Shown: piece by piece, positions 17,078 to 25,793 of the stretch
Numbering within the stretch: the stretch's first letter is position 1
Layout of the letters: each line of letters begins with the position of its first letter
Origin: Candidatus Thiothrix sulfatifontis
GTDB lineage: Bacteria; Pseudomonadota; Gammaproteobacteria; Thiotrichales; Thiotrichaceae
NCBI GenBank assembly: GCA_022828425.1
Contig: CP094685.1
Coordinates: 2,914,001-2,978,000 of the forward strand
DNA length: 64,000 nucleotides
Reading direction: 5' to 3'
Made by a program: the position numbers and the translations under genes
Notes under the pieces: generated by a model
The model's database searches: none
Told to the model about the DNA's origin: nothing
What the model saw: only the letters and a program-made list of their open reading frames with translations

Positions 17078-17211
17078 CCTACCCGCCTCGCACCTTGGCA
17101 CGCTACTTGCTGTTAGTTTGACACTTTCATGACGCTTAGCAGACAAGCGAACGCACACAGCGCGTTCTGTGGTACAGTTTGTTTGCACTGCAACAAAAAG
17201 GATAACTGACC

Positions 17212-17787
17212 ATGGTAGATAACGATTTCATCGCATCCCTCAAACGGGCACGTACTTACGGGCTGGGCGAATTTTTGGAAATCATTGGCGAACTGTCGCA
17301 AGAAAGCACCAAAAAAGGCATCTTGGATCGCAAGCACAAAGAGCTGATTACCCTAGGAATTGCGCTCGCGAAAGATTGCCATCGCTGCATCGCGATTCAC
17401 ACCGAAGCCGCCCTCAAACTCGGTGCCACCGATACTGAAATGCTGCAAGTCCGCCGCGTCGCACTGTATTCGCAAGCCAGCCCCGCACACCACGACACCG
17501 ATCTTTGGAAAGCATGGGTTGATTCTTGGCGCGAATTTGCCCTTAGCAAAGGTTGCGTTGACCGCCGCTGCCGCGAACTGGTTGGCTTGGGCATCGCCTT
17601 GGTGCAACAAAACGCCCGCTTGATTGAGATGCACGTTAAAGCCGCACGCGAATTTGGCGCAAGCCCGGCAGAAATTTTCGAGGTTATGCCGATTGCATTG
17701 CTGATGGATGGCGCACCCGCGCTCTCGCAAATCCCGCAATTGGTTCACGCCATCGAGCAATCTGAACCCCTAACGGCATCTGCTTGA
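17212..17787 (+). CDS. Tandem carboxymuconolactone decarboxylase-family (AhpD-like) protein
   Basis: 191 aa with two CMD repeats. Repeat 1 (about residues 40-95) has the redox motif CHRCIAIHTEAALKLGAT, the CxxC...H of AhpD-like peroxidase/disulfide reductases. Repeat 2 (about 120-165) keeps the fold pattern (IEMHVKAAREFGASPAEIFEV) but lacks the CxxC. A disulfide-based antioxidant role is likely; the substrate is unknown. An AAGGA ribosome site lies 7 bases ahead. It sits alone between the cyclophilin and the pseudokinase gene. Confidence 0.82.
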   Translation: MVDNDFIASLKRARTYGLGEFLEIIGELSQESTKKGILDRKHKELITLGIALAKDCHRCIAIHTEAALKLGATDTEMLQVRRVALYSQASPAHHDTDLWKAWVDSWREFALSKGCVDRRCRELVGLGIALVQQNARLIEMHVKAAREFGASPAEIFEVMPIALLMDGAPALSQIPQLVHAIEQSEPLTASA

Positions 17788-17885
17788 GCCAAGAGCAACA
17801 CATTGATATGCCCAATGCGCAGTAATCCTTTATAATCGCCGCATTTCTGGAATAACCGGCGGTGATTCGCGGGAGCTTTTGCATT

Positions 17886-20216
17886 ATGCCATTTTCAAAC
17901 CAACCTTCTCTGGATGTTAGTCCAGAGCAACACCTGCCCATTCTTCAGGAGCGTTATGCGCTGCGGCGCTGCATGGCAGATACCGCACTGGGTAAGCTTT
18001 ACTGGGCACAAGATCTTAAACACCAGCAAGGCAACGGCGAACAGACCAACGTATTAGCCTTCACACTGTTGCCCGCCTTAGCACAAGACCCGGTATTTGA
18101 ACAAGTTTTTGGGCATGTGTTACCCGCGTATCAAAAACCTGTCCTTGGTATGCCGCACATTACCGACGATGGCAAAAGTAGCGATGGCACCCGCTGGCTG
18201 GTGATGCGCAATATTGGTGGCATGTTGTTATCCGAGCGTTTAACCGAGTTGGACGACCGGGGAATGCCCTTGCCTGAAGCGCTCGAATTACTCGATGGCC
18301 TCAGTCACCTGCTCGCCAGCCAACGTCCTAGCGGCGTGTTCGGGTACTTGGAACCGAACGCCATTCTGCTCAATGACAAATCGCCCTGCTTACTGACTGC
18401 GCCCGTCGCTGCCGCTTTGCGGATGAGCTACAACAATAATCCCAATGAGCGCACTCGCCAAACCCTGCATTCGGGTTACATCAGCCCAGAAGTGTTGCTC
18501 GGTGACACCCCCACCCCCGAAGATGACACGTTTTCAATCGCGTGTCTGGCATACCACCTCCTGCAAGGCAGCGCTCCTTTTGGCAAATACAGCACTTTAG
18601 AAGCCACCGTGCGTAACGCCGCGCCCAGCAGTATTCGCAAACTACGCCCTGACACTTGGGCAGCCCTGCAACAAGGGTTAAACCTGAAACGGGTCGCCCG
18701 GCAAAAAACCCCGACTGCACTGCTGAACACTTTGCAACGCAAGCAACAAAAAAAGCTCCTACTGCCACTCGCGGGGCTGGTGGCTGCCGGTGCCGTCGCT
18801 TTGACCACTTATCAACTGCTTTCCAGTTGGGGCAATCCGCCAGAAGAATCCGCCCCCCGCACCGCCGAACTAGAATTGACCCAGCCCACCACCAGCGGTA
18901 CGCCCAGCGGTGCCACTGACAATGCCACACTGGTCGACGAAGCAAGTGTACCCACACCAACAGCGGCTGAACCCATCAAAGCGGAAACCGCTGCGGAAAC
19001 TGAAACAACTACGCAAGCCAAACTCACCGCCACCAGCAAGTTGCGCAACCTACAAGCCCAAGCCGCAGACGCCATCCTCCAAGGCAAGCTGCTCAGTGAT
19101 AACCCCGACAACCCCGCCGCGCTGGATTACTTGCGCCAAGCCATTGCGCTAGAACCCGACAACACCCAAACACAGACATTGTTAGCGCAACTCATTAATC
19201 AGCAACACGCCGAAGCCGAAACGTTGTTAAACACCCGCAAACTGGATGAAGCCAGTAAACTGCTGAATACTGCCGACCGCCTGATTACCGAATTCACGCT
19301 GGCTGACAGCCTAAAACGCCAAGTCAGCCTAGAATCTGCCCTCGGTCAAGCCCAGCGCCAACAAGCTTTAGCACCGGAACCCGAAATTCCCGATGCCAGT
19401 GCCACTCCCTCCCTCCCAGACACTGCCCCACAGGTTGCTGACACCGACAACTCAGACAATTTAGCACGCGCCCGCGAAGCCATTGACTACGGCAATTTAA
19501 GTCGTGGCGACGACCGCAGCGACAGCGCGATTGCCTATTTAAAGCCGCTATTGGAAAAAGATTCCAACCACGCCGACGCACTAACGCTATTGGACAAGGT
19601 TGTGGACGCCCAGCAGGAAGCCGCCAGCACGTATTTGCGCAAACGTGATACCGCAAAAGCCCGCACTGCACTGAACGATAGTCAAGACCTCATCAGCAAA
19701 TACCAACTCGACAACCGGGTAGAATCACAAATTGCCTTGGAAAAACGTTACCGCGAAACCTTAGCGATGGGCGTCTTCACGCCTGACAATGAGCCGGAAC
19801 CCCCCGCCGTTGCAGTCAAACCAGAAAAACCAGAAAAACCAGTCAAACCAGTCAAACCAGCAGCGCCAGTGACGGTTGCTACGCCCTCTCCACCTGCCCC
19901 CGCACAAGTTGCTCCGCCCGATCAAGAGCGCGAAAACCCAGAAGCCGCCGAAGCCGCCGCCGCTGCAAATGCCGCTCCCGTCGAAGTGCGCGTTTCCCCC
20001 GACGTTCCGGTACGCAGTGCCACCACCGAATTGCCGCCCGTGCAAATTGATCGCCCCGCTGTTGCCCCGCAACCGGCGCCAGCCCCTAGTGTTACATTTG
20101 AAGTACCGGCTACCGATGCTGATAACACTGACAATACGTTTATATTGGACGTGCCCAACCTCATCGAAGTCCCATTGGACACGATTAAGGACAGCCTGCC
20201 GCCCACCGACAGATAA
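17886..20216 (+). CDS. Membrane pseudokinase with TPR-like repeats
   Basis: 776 aa from ATG 17886 (GGGAG about 12 bases ahead). Residues 20-285 have a Ser/Thr-kinase-like layout, but the catalytic motifs are lost: no GxGxxG loop or VAxK lysine, HRDxxPxN is replaced by GYLEPNAILL (153-162), and DFG by TAP (171-173). The later ISPE (APE-like) and DDTFSIACLAYHLLQGSAPF (helix F) motifs remain. One membrane helix lies at about 291-313. It is followed by a Thr/Glu/Ala-rich linker, TPR-like helical repeats (about 385-545, 575-630) and a Pro/Lys tract with repeated KPEKPVKP. So it likely has a cytoplasmic pseudokinase and an external repeat region, perhaps a cell-envelope scaffold. No partner is evident nearby. 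Confidence 0.75.
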   Translation: MPFSNQPSLDVSPEQHLPILQERYALRRCMADTALGKLYWAQDLKHQQGNGEQTNVLAFTLLPALAQDPVFEQVFGHVLPAYQKPVLGMPHITDDGKSSDGTRWLVMRNIGGMLLSERLTELDDRGMPLPEALELLDGLSHLLASQRPSGVFGYLEPNAILLNDKSPCLLTAPVAAALRMSYNNNPNERTRQTLHSGYISPEVLLGDTPTPEDDTFSIACLAYHLLQGSAPFGKYSTLEATVRNAAPSSIRKLRPDTWAALQQGLNLKRVARQKTPTALLNTLQRKQQKKLLLPLAGLVAAGAVALTTYQLLSSWGNPPEESAPRTAELELTQPTTSGTPSGATDNATLVDEASVPTPTAAEPIKAETAAETETTTQAKLTATSKLRNLQAQAADAILQGKLLSDNPDNPAALDYLRQAIALEPDNTQTQTLLAQLINQQHAEAETLLNTRKLDEASKLLNTADRLITEFTLADSLKRQVSLESALGQAQRQQALAPEPEIPDASATPSLPDTAPQVADTDNSDNLARAREAIDYGNLSRGDDRSDSAIAYLKPLLEKDSNHADALTLLDKVVDAQQEAASTYLRKRDTAKARTALNDSQDLISKYQLDNRVESQIALEKRYRETLAMGVFTPDNEPEPPAVAVKPEKPEKPVKPVKPAAPVTVATPSPPAPAQVAPPDQERENPEAAEAAAAANAAPVEVRVSPDVPVRSATTELPPVQIDRPAVAPQPAPAPSVTFEVPATDADNTDNTFILDVPNLIEVPLDTIKDSLPPTDR

Positions 20217-21027
20217 ACGCCGACACCGGGCGACCATCGTCCAGTGTTTCCACCGTATCCAACAGAATGTCGGTATGTGCAAACACCTGCGCCAGCTCCC
20301 CCGGTTTCAGCAAGAAATTGGGGTTGCGTGGGCTGCCGAATTTTTCTGAACCTTGCATAAAGGTTTGGTAAATCAGAATGCCGCCGGGTTTGAGCAAGCG
20401 CTTCAGCCAAGGAAATAACGGGCGGTGTAGGTAACGCGCCACAGTGATCAGCGCAAATTGCCCATCGGCAAACGCGCCGAACGGGTCTTGCCCGGTTTCC
20501 AAATCCCATTGCAGCGTGGTCACGGTGACGTGTTGGCTGCTTGCCAATTGCTGTGCGCGTTGCAATGCGCCGGGGATGTAGTCGATGCCGGTCATTTGCC
20601 AACCGTGCATCGCGAGGTAGACCATATCGCGCCCTGCCCCGCAGCCAATATCCAAACCTTGCCCCGGCTGAATTTGGTGAGTGGGCATGAATTCGCTGAC
20701 GAAACGCGCCATCAAGGGTGCGGGTTGCCATAAGCGTTGCGATTGCGCACCGCTTTGCCATAAGCCAGCGGCTTGTAAGCTTGCCGCTAATGGCAATGTC
20801 CATTCGATTGCTTGCGCCACTTGATAGCCTTTGCTGGTGAGGAATGCGGATGCCTGTGGTAGCGCGTCGCCACTGGCGTACACAATTAAGAGTTCGCTGG
20901 TTTTGGGGAGTTCGTGCATTCGGGCGGGTAATTCCTCCACGGGAATGGAGCAGGCGTGAGCATGATGCCCCTGACAAAATTCTACAAAAGCACGGCAATC
21001 CACTCGTGCAACTGGCATTTCACTCAT
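20185..21027 (-). CDS. Rhodanese-like/SAM methyltransferase fusion protein
   Basis: 280 aa from the ATG at 21027, which overlaps the stop of the upstream transporter gene as TGATG. Residues 1-90 look like a rhodanese-type domain (VARVDCRAFVEFCQGHHAHACSIPVEELPARMHELP), but no active-site Cys loop is obvious. Residues about 125-260 are a class I methyltransferase: GLDIGCGAGRDMVYLAMHGWQMTGID is the SAM-binding motif, and RLLKPGGILIYQTF is the post-motif strand. The target is unknown. The 3' end overlaps the convergent pseudokinase gene by 32 bp. Confidence 0.78.
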   Translation of the reverse strand: MSEMPVARVDCRAFVEFCQGHHAHACSIPVEELPARMHELPKTSELLIVYASGDALPQASAFLTSKGYQVAQAIEWTLPLAASLQAAGLWQSGAQSQRLWQPAPLMARFVSEFMPTHQIQPGQGLDIGCGAGRDMVYLAMHGWQMTGIDYIPGALQRAQQLASSQHVTVTTLQWDLETGQDPFGAFADGQFALITVARYLHRPLFPWLKRLLKPGGILIYQTFMQGSEKFGSPRNPNFLLKPGELAQVFAHTDILLDTVETLDDGRPVSAFICRWAAGCP

Positions 21028-21977
21028 CACATTAATCCTCTGCTTTGTAATAGCACAATCCCCACACTCGTGGTCAGCAACGAACCCAAGGTTGTCAACG
21101 CCACCGTATTCGCCGCGAGTGTGGCATTGCCGCCCATCGCACGAGCCATCACGTAACTTGCTGCCGCTGTGGGTGCGGACGACATCAGCAACAGAATGCC
21201 CAAATCCATGCCGCGAAAGCCCCACCACCAGCCACCCAGCGTAAACAGCAACGGAATCGCCACCAACTTACTCAGACTCGCCAGCATCGTGTTGCTGAAT
21301 TCTTGTTTCAGGGTATGAAAATCCAAGGATGCGCCGGTACACAGCAACGCCAACGGCAAGGTCATATCCGCCAAAGTTTCACCGGCTTTCATCACGACCG
21401 CAGGCGGGCGCACATCCCACCATGCAAACGGCAATGCCAACACAATCCCGATAATCAGGGGATTGGTGACAATATTGCGCAACATCCGCCCCACGCCTTG
21501 GTGCTTATGCAGGGAACGGCTCAAGGTAATCACCCCCAGAATATTGAACAAAATGCTCAAAATCCCCACGTATAACGACGCTGCCGCCAACGCCACCTCA
21601 CCGTAAGCATTCACGCAATACGCCAGCCCGATAATCGCCATATTGGAACGAAAAATACCCTGCACCACCACGCCGCGATCTTCTGGCGGCTGCACCAAGG
21701 CTGTTACCGCCCATTCCGTCAACACGAACAATACGAGCATTGCCACCAAACCGTAGGCAATCAGCTCCAGATTCGTGGTGGCGCTGATCGAGGTTTTCGC
21801 GATACTCACAAACAACAAGGCAGGCAACGCCCAGGTAAACACCAAGCGCGAACCGACTTCGACGAAATTGTCATTCACCGCCCGCAGACGTGCCAGCCAT
21901 GCGCCCAAGCCCAGCAATAAAAAGATCGGCCCCGTCACCGCGAAGGAAAACAGGACAGTGTTCCAAAACTCCAGCAT
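21027..21977 (-). CDS. AEC (auxin efflux carrier) family transporter
   Basis: 316 aa with about ten hydrophobic segments. The first is LFSFAVTGPIFLLLGLGAWLARL; inner symmetry and segments such as FRSNMAIIGLAYCVNAYGEVAL and ITNPLIIGIVLALPFAWW-like stretches match the AEC/Mem_trans family. Members export organic acids or amino acids; the substrate cannot be read from sequence. It is followed, with a 1-base TGATG overlap, by the methyltransferase gene, so they are cotranscribed. Confidence 0.85.
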   Translation of the reverse strand: MLEFWNTVLFSFAVTGPIFLLLGLGAWLARLRAVNDNFVEVGSRLVFTWALPALLFVSIAKTSISATTNLELIAYGLVAMLVLFVLTEWAVTALVQPPEDRGVVVQGIFRSNMAIIGLAYCVNAYGEVALAAASLYVGILSILFNILGVITLSRSLHKHQGVGRMLRNIVTNPLIIGIVLALPFAWWDVRPPAVVMKAGETLADMTLPLALLCTGASLDFHTLKQEFSNTMLASLSKLVAIPLLFTLGGWWWGFRGMDLGILLLMSSAPTAAASYVMARAMGGNATLAANTVALTTLGSLLTTSVGIVLLQSRGLM

Positions 21978-22055
21978 GGCATCCCCGTGTACGTGTCATT
22001 TCTTGCTACACTATGATCGAACGATCTAACCTAAAGTAGCCATCGGAACGATACC

Positions 22056-22655
22056 ATGCTGGCAATAAAAAATACCGCCGAAAACACTGCGTACATCACC
22101 GAACAGGATTATCTGGAAGGCGAGAAAACCGCCGAATTCCGCCATGAATACGTGGATGGACAGGTATACGCGATGGCGGGTACATCCATAAGGCACAATG
22201 ATATTGCCTTAAATATAGCCTTTGCATTACGCGCTGCCACACGTGGCACACCCTGCAAGGTCAATGCTTCCGATGTCAAAGTGCGGGCGCAACGTTCCAA
22301 GGCGTATTACTACCCCGATGTGATCGTCGGTTGCCAACGCGATGAAGCCGATGAATATTATCTGGAAAAACCGTGTTTGATCGTGGAAGTCACCTCCAAA
22401 TCCACGGAGTGGAAGGATTTCACCGAAAAGCTGATCGCTTACCAAAAGCTGGCATCGTTGCAGGTTTACCTGATCGTGGCGCAAGATCAGCCACAAGTGA
22501 CGCTGTTTTACCGCGATGCAGAAGGCGCTTGGGATGTGGCACGGTTTGATTCATTGGAACAAACGATTACGCTGCCTTGCCCCGAAGCCAATCTGACCCT
22601 CGCGGACATTTACGAAGGCGTTGATTTCACCCAACCTGCTGAGGCGGATGCGTAA
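22056..22655 (+). CDS. Uma2-family (DUF820) putative endonuclease
   Basis: 199 aa. Family signature: LEGEKTAEFRHEYVDGQVYAMAG at the start, then a PD-(D/E)xK-like core, YYPDVIVGC and CLIVEVTSKSTEW, with the lysine placed later. The family is abundant in cyanobacteria and other filamentous or multicellular bacteria, and is often linked to mobile DNA. Function is unproven. The region after the gene up to the IS insertion has no recognisable gene. Confidence 0.85.
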   Translation: MLAIKNTAENTAYITEQDYLEGEKTAEFRHEYVDGQVYAMAGTSIRHNDIALNIAFALRAATRGTPCKVNASDVKVRAQRSKAYYYPDVIVGCQRDEADEYYLEKPCLIVEVTSKSTEWKDFTEKLIAYQKLASLQVYLIVAQDQPQVTLFYRDAEGAWDVARFDSLEQTITLPCPEANLTLADIYEGVDFTQPAEADA

Positions 22656-22887
22656 CGCCAGCTAGAATGCGCCAAGGGCTTTCTTGAGGAGGATGTCTAC
22701 GTGATTGGATCGGCGCATTATAAGTGGGTATTTTTCGTCAGCTTATGATAGAGTTTCGGGCAATTCGTCAAGCAATGACGACAACTCAACTTATGCCATA
22801 CCAATCATAAAAACACGCAATCGACCCTATGCTGGTTTCAACGTGGCAGGGCGGTAGCGTGTCAGCGATGCGTAGGTGCTTTGGAAG
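22656..22887. other. Intergenic DNA before the IS4-type element
   Basis: About 230 bp without a convincing gene. GCGCATTATAAG and GCTAGAATGCGCC near 22665-22730 and the inverted GTCAAGCAATGACGAC at 22771-22786 are small symmetric bits but not clear sites. The last 10 bases (22878-22887, GCTTTGGAAG) are the left copy of the IS target duplication. Confidence 0.5.
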
Positions 22888-24293
22888 CATCTCTTTATAC
22901 ACAAATCAGTCCTCCCCCAACTCACTAGCCATCTGAATCCCATAAATACAGTCCAGCACCCTTGAGTAGCCAAGCCAGATACTTTTAGCCCCCGGTTCGC
23001 CATCGCATTTTCTGCCCAAAAAGCCCCCCAGTTCCGCTAGATTGCGGATCACTTGATTGAGGGTAGGTATACCATCGGGTAGTGCTTTTTTGCCGAGCCG
23101 GAAAGATACTTTCCATTCCAGCGGGTCAAACACCAGATCAGCCGGAAGTTCTGGGCAGGTACGCCCCAACCGCATCAGAAACATAATTCGCCAGGCCACC
23201 ATGATGTAGAGCGCGAGGGCTTTTTCGATGCGCTCTTTAGTGTCCAGTTGCAGTTTTTCGACGCGACAGCCGACTTTCAGGACATCAAAAAACATCTCGA
23301 TTTCCCAACGCGCTCGATACCAGTCGATGAGTTCACAGGCAGCATCGGCGGTCTCTACACAACGGTTGGTGACTAAACGCCAAATGAGGGGCAATTTTCC
23401 GGCAGGTGGGTTGATTTCTTTGGCTTGAACCAAGGTCAATAGCATTGGATGCTTACTTTTGGGACGCAGGGTGTAACGTAACACCTTGATTTCTTGTACC
23501 ACTTTGCGAGGCTTTTCACCCTGCTTGCGCGGTTTGGTAAAGGTGATACGAGTCAACGCCTGTTGTTGATCAATGGCGTCCCACAGTTTGAGGTCATCCC
23601 CCAAGGCGCGGTTATGTTGCGCCCGTATCAGCAGATCAGCCGGGTAATCCAAGGCTTGCGCCCGTTTGAGTAAGTCATAAAAGTCGCTTTCACGGTCGCC
23701 CGTATAGATGAGGCGGTGTTCAGGGCAGCGTGCCGCCAGTTCGGCTACCCGTTCATACCCTTCAATCCAGCGACGGCTTTCTTTGATGCTGGGGTTGGCA
23801 AGATCCGCCGCTTTGCTCAAGCCCCGTGACCACATCCACGTATCGGTGATCCCCAGTGGCAGACGGTCTGGGGTGATACACAAGGTCGGATGCAGGTACA
23901 TCCCGCGTTGCTTATCGTAGGATAAACGCCCCAAACCCTCGGTTTCCTGCCCATTGAAGTCCAGTTCGGTCGTATCTTGAATACACAGGATAATCCGCGA
24001 ATCTTGCTGACGGATTCGGCACTCGGTCGCTTCAAAGTGGGATGCCATCAAAGCGTCATGACTCACCGCCTCATTCCAGAAGAAACGGTACGTCGCCAAG
24101 GTGCTTGACCAACTTTGGCAAGCTTTCGGGATGCTCGATTGGGGGGCTTTGAGCATGGCGTTGAGGATATGGGCAGCGCGTGTTTCGAGACGCTTGTCTC
24201 CCAAATCAAGATCGGTGAGTTCGGTAGATGACCAGTTCATGGGTGAAAATTGCTTATCTTACATCAGCTTGGGGACTTGTGTATAAGGAGATG
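22888..24293 (-). mobile_element. Complete IS4-family (IS50-like) insertion sequence
   Basis: A 1406-bp element. Terminal inverted repeats are CATCTCTTTATACACAAATC at 22888-22907 and, reversed, CATCTCCTTATACACAAGTC at 24293-24274 (18 of 20 match). They resemble Tn5/IS50 ends (CTCTTATACACA). It is bounded by a perfect 10-bp direct repeat, GCTTTGGAAG, at 22878-22887 and 24294-24303, a target duplication of the size expected for IS4-family elements. One intact transposase gene fills it. Identical target copies suggest a recent insertion. Confidence 0.92.
22906..24240 (-). CDS. IS4-family transposase (IS50-like)
   Basis: 444 aa. The N-terminal Tn5-type DNA-binding part is ELTDLDLGDKRLETRAAHIL...SIPKACQSWSSTLATYRFFWN. 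DDE catalytic residues are likely in IQDTTELDF, TGDRESDFYDL, and the YREK-type segment WYRARWEIEMFFDVLKVGCRVEK, which holds the catalytic Glu. The C-terminal dimerisation part (EPGAKSIWLGYSRVLD) matches the Tn5 transposase end. The gene is intact and lies inside terminal repeats, so the element could be active. The stop lies very close to the left inverted repeat. Confidence 0.93.
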   Translation of the reverse strand: MNWSSTELTDLDLGDKRLETRAAHILNAMLKAPQSSIPKACQSWSSTLATYRFFWNEAVSHDALMASHFEATECRIRQQDSRIILCIQDTTELDFNGQETEGLGRLSYDKQRGMYLHPTLCITPDRLPLGITDTWMWSRGLSKAADLANPSIKESRRWIEGYERVAELAARCPEHRLIYTGDRESDFYDLLKRAQALDYPADLLIRAQHNRALGDDLKLWDAIDQQQALTRITFTKPRKQGEKPRKVVQEIKVLRYTLRPKSKHPMLLTLVQAKEINPPAGKLPLIWRLVTNRCVETADAACELIDWYRARWEIEMFFDVLKVGCRVEKLQLDTKERIEKALALYIMVAWRIMFLMRLGRTCPELPADLVFDPLEWKVSFRLGKKALPDGIPTLNQVIRNLAELGGFLGRKCDGEPGAKSIWLGYSRVLDCIYGIQMASELGED

Positions 24294-24324
24294 GCTTTGG
24301 AAGACAGCGACAGCAATCCCAGAA

Positions 24325-24413
24325 TAGGCGGAAGGCTTTACGAACAGGATAGGCTGCGCGTGCTCACCGATTGAGCACAGGCTTCATATCCTGATATTCC
24401 AGAACGCCGCCTA
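24325..24413. repeat. Three-tier interrupted inverted repeat
   Basis: Three nested pairs of 7-bp arms share one centre: TAGGCGG/CCGCCTA (24325-24331, 24407-24413), CAGGATA/TATCCTG and GTGCTCA/TGAGCAC, with equal-length unpaired segments between (13 and 8 bases on each side) and a 5-base loop. GTTAGCG follows at 24421. The symmetry suggests a folded single-strand site, perhaps a degenerate attC, or a structured RNA. No protein gene covers it. The IS ends 31 bp to its left. Confidence 0.55.
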
Positions 24414-24475
24414 ATAAACTGTTAGCGTATAAATAGCGCTGACACACAGACTTGGAGATACAAGTACATATTGAA

Positions 24476-24664
24476 ATGAATATCGAGATCTTGTTTGGGT
24501 TGGAAATCTTCGCTTCTATCTTTGGTTTTACCGCAATCACTATGGAGGTGCTTATGAAAAACTCAATCGCTTTTTTTACTAATATATTTGCATGTGTTTG
24601 GTGTGGAATTGCGTTCCTGCGGAGTCTCTGGCGAGAAAAAATCCCAACCCAAATAAGAGATTAA
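24476..24664 (+). CDS. Small hydrophobic protein, uncertain
   Basis: 62 aa from ATG 24476 (a TTG at 24452 would add 8 residues). It is largely hydrophobic (LFGLEIFASIFGFTAITMEVL, then IAFFTNIFACVWCGIAFLRSL), consistent with two short membrane helices and a basic tail. No good ribosome site and no recognised family. It lies after GTTAGCG, so it could be a cassette gene, or simply an open AT-rich frame. Confidence 0.35.
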   Translation: MNIEILFGLEIFASIFGFTAITMEVLMKNSIAFFTNIFACVWCGIAFLRSLWREKIPTQIRD

Positions 24665-24702
24665 TATTCATTAATTTATGCTGCTTACCAAGAGAGAACG
24701 CA

Positions 24703-24730
24703 GAGGGTTCGATTCCCTCTCTCCGCACCA
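24703..24730 (+). other. tRNA 3' fragment (probably tRNA-Leu): T-arm, acceptor and CCA
   Basis: The sequence contains a T-stem GAGGG/CCCTC around a TTCGATT loop, then a 7-base acceptor strand TCTCCGC, discriminator A and CCA (24728-24730). Discriminator A and an acceptor that would pair with GCGGAGA suggest tRNA-Leu. No D-arm, anticodon arm or 5' acceptor precedes it. Such fragments are typical att ends left by integration into a tRNA gene. The intact tRNA is not in this window. Confidence 0.65.
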
Positions 24731-24852
24731 TTTATTATCCTATCGAAGATTAAGATTGAAAGTGATTGCTTTGTTTCAACGAAGGATAAGCTCCTTAAAA
24801 TATAATACAAAACAAATATCTAAAAAATATCTGCTTTATACTGGATGAAAAT

Positions 24853-25638
24853 ATGATTAATATCTATAAAGTAACATCTGCAATAATCGGAACAACAAAA
24901 AATGGTTATCAGATATATAAAATTCAATTAAATAACTCATTTTGGGCAACTAAACTATTGCCATTACGTAAGAATGATAAAAAATATAATACACTTTATA
25001 ACCTGTATATTGAAAACAATAAAAGCTTAGACTTTCTAATTAACAAGCATGTCTCTATATCACTACATAAAACAGAATATGGCATTGAGTTTAGTTCGAT
25101 AGATTCATTTGATGCTTTAAAGGATTTTGAAAAAGAACTAGATATTTCGTCAGGCAATGTTTTTGCAACCAAGTTACCGATTTATGATTTCTTATATAAA
25201 AAAGGACGACCTATTGAAAATGATAAATCAATAAAAATTTCCAGTAGATATGGTGATATGCGAATTTCAAAAGCAGATAGAGTTAATATTTGTTATCCAT
25301 ATAATGATGAGCAAGATTGCCTAAAATTAAATAATATAAATTTAATTTTTGATAAGTTTTACAAAGATGTTTCCTTATCAGCCCATAGTACTAATGGTGA
25401 TAAATCATATTATAAAGTTAATTTAGAAAAAGTCGGCATTGTAAGAATGGATAATCATTACAAGTTAAGCTATAAGATGACAGCAAGTGGTGACAGAGAT
25501 GAATGGATTCCAGTCGTTATTAAAAAAATAGGTGATAAACTTTCAGAAGAACAGATAGATTATTTGAAAAATAACCATTGCGTTCAGTTAAGTCAAGATA
25601 AATTAGTCACTGCCCCCCCTACTTTTGACGATCTTTAA
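24853..25638 (+). CDS. Unknown AT-rich gene
   Basis: 261 aa not recognised. It is rich in Lys, Asn, Ile, Tyr and Asp, with no signal peptide and no membrane helix; it looks like a soluble cytoplasmic protein. N-terminal IYKVTSAIIGTTKNGYQIYKIQLNN suggests a beta-rich start (strand-strand), and VVIKKIGDKLSEEQIDYLKNNHCVQLS a helical end. Base composition is far more AT-rich than the neighbours, so it was acquired horizontally. It is followed 36 bp later by an attC-like site, as expected for a cassette gene. The start has GGATGAAAAT ahead, a weak ribosome site. Confidence 0.6.
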   Translation: MINIYKVTSAIIGTTKNGYQIYKIQLNNSFWATKLLPLRKNDKKYNTLYNLYIENNKSLDFLINKHVSISLHKTEYGIEFSSIDSFDALKDFEKELDISSGNVFATKLPIYDFLYKKGRPIENDKSIKISSRYGDMRISKADRVNICYPYNDEQDCLKLNNINLIFDKFYKDVSLSAHSTNGDKSYYKVNLEKVGIVRMDNHYKLSYKMTASGDRDEWIPVVIKKIGDKLSEEQIDYLKNNHCVQLSQDKLVTAPPTFDDL

Positions 25639-25674
25639 ATTTTAAAAAATGTAAGATTATATATAAATCGATTT

Positions 25675-25763
25675 GCTAACGAAATTCTCGACGACGGACG
25701 CGGTGACAGCTCGCGATGCTGCCCAATCTACTCCCCGCCGCGCCCGTCAGATTTGACGTTGGC
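25675..25763 (+). repeat. attC-like recombination site 1
   Basis: 89 bp running from GCTAAC (25675) to GTTGGC (25758-25763). These ends are near-complementary like attC R boxes. Inside, GACGGACGCGG and, near the end, CCGCGCCCGTC pair with one mismatch, as L boxes do. The same layout, length and much of the sequence recur at 26165. It directly follows the AT-rich gene at 24853. No integrase gene is in the window. Confidence 0.62.
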
Positions 25764-25793
25764 TTAAGAACAATTTTCCTCAAAAGGATGATT

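Noticed and set aside
19922..20998. 358-codon minus-strand frame across two real genes
   Set aside because: It crosses the ends of the pseudokinase and methyltransferase genes in another frame; no family features.
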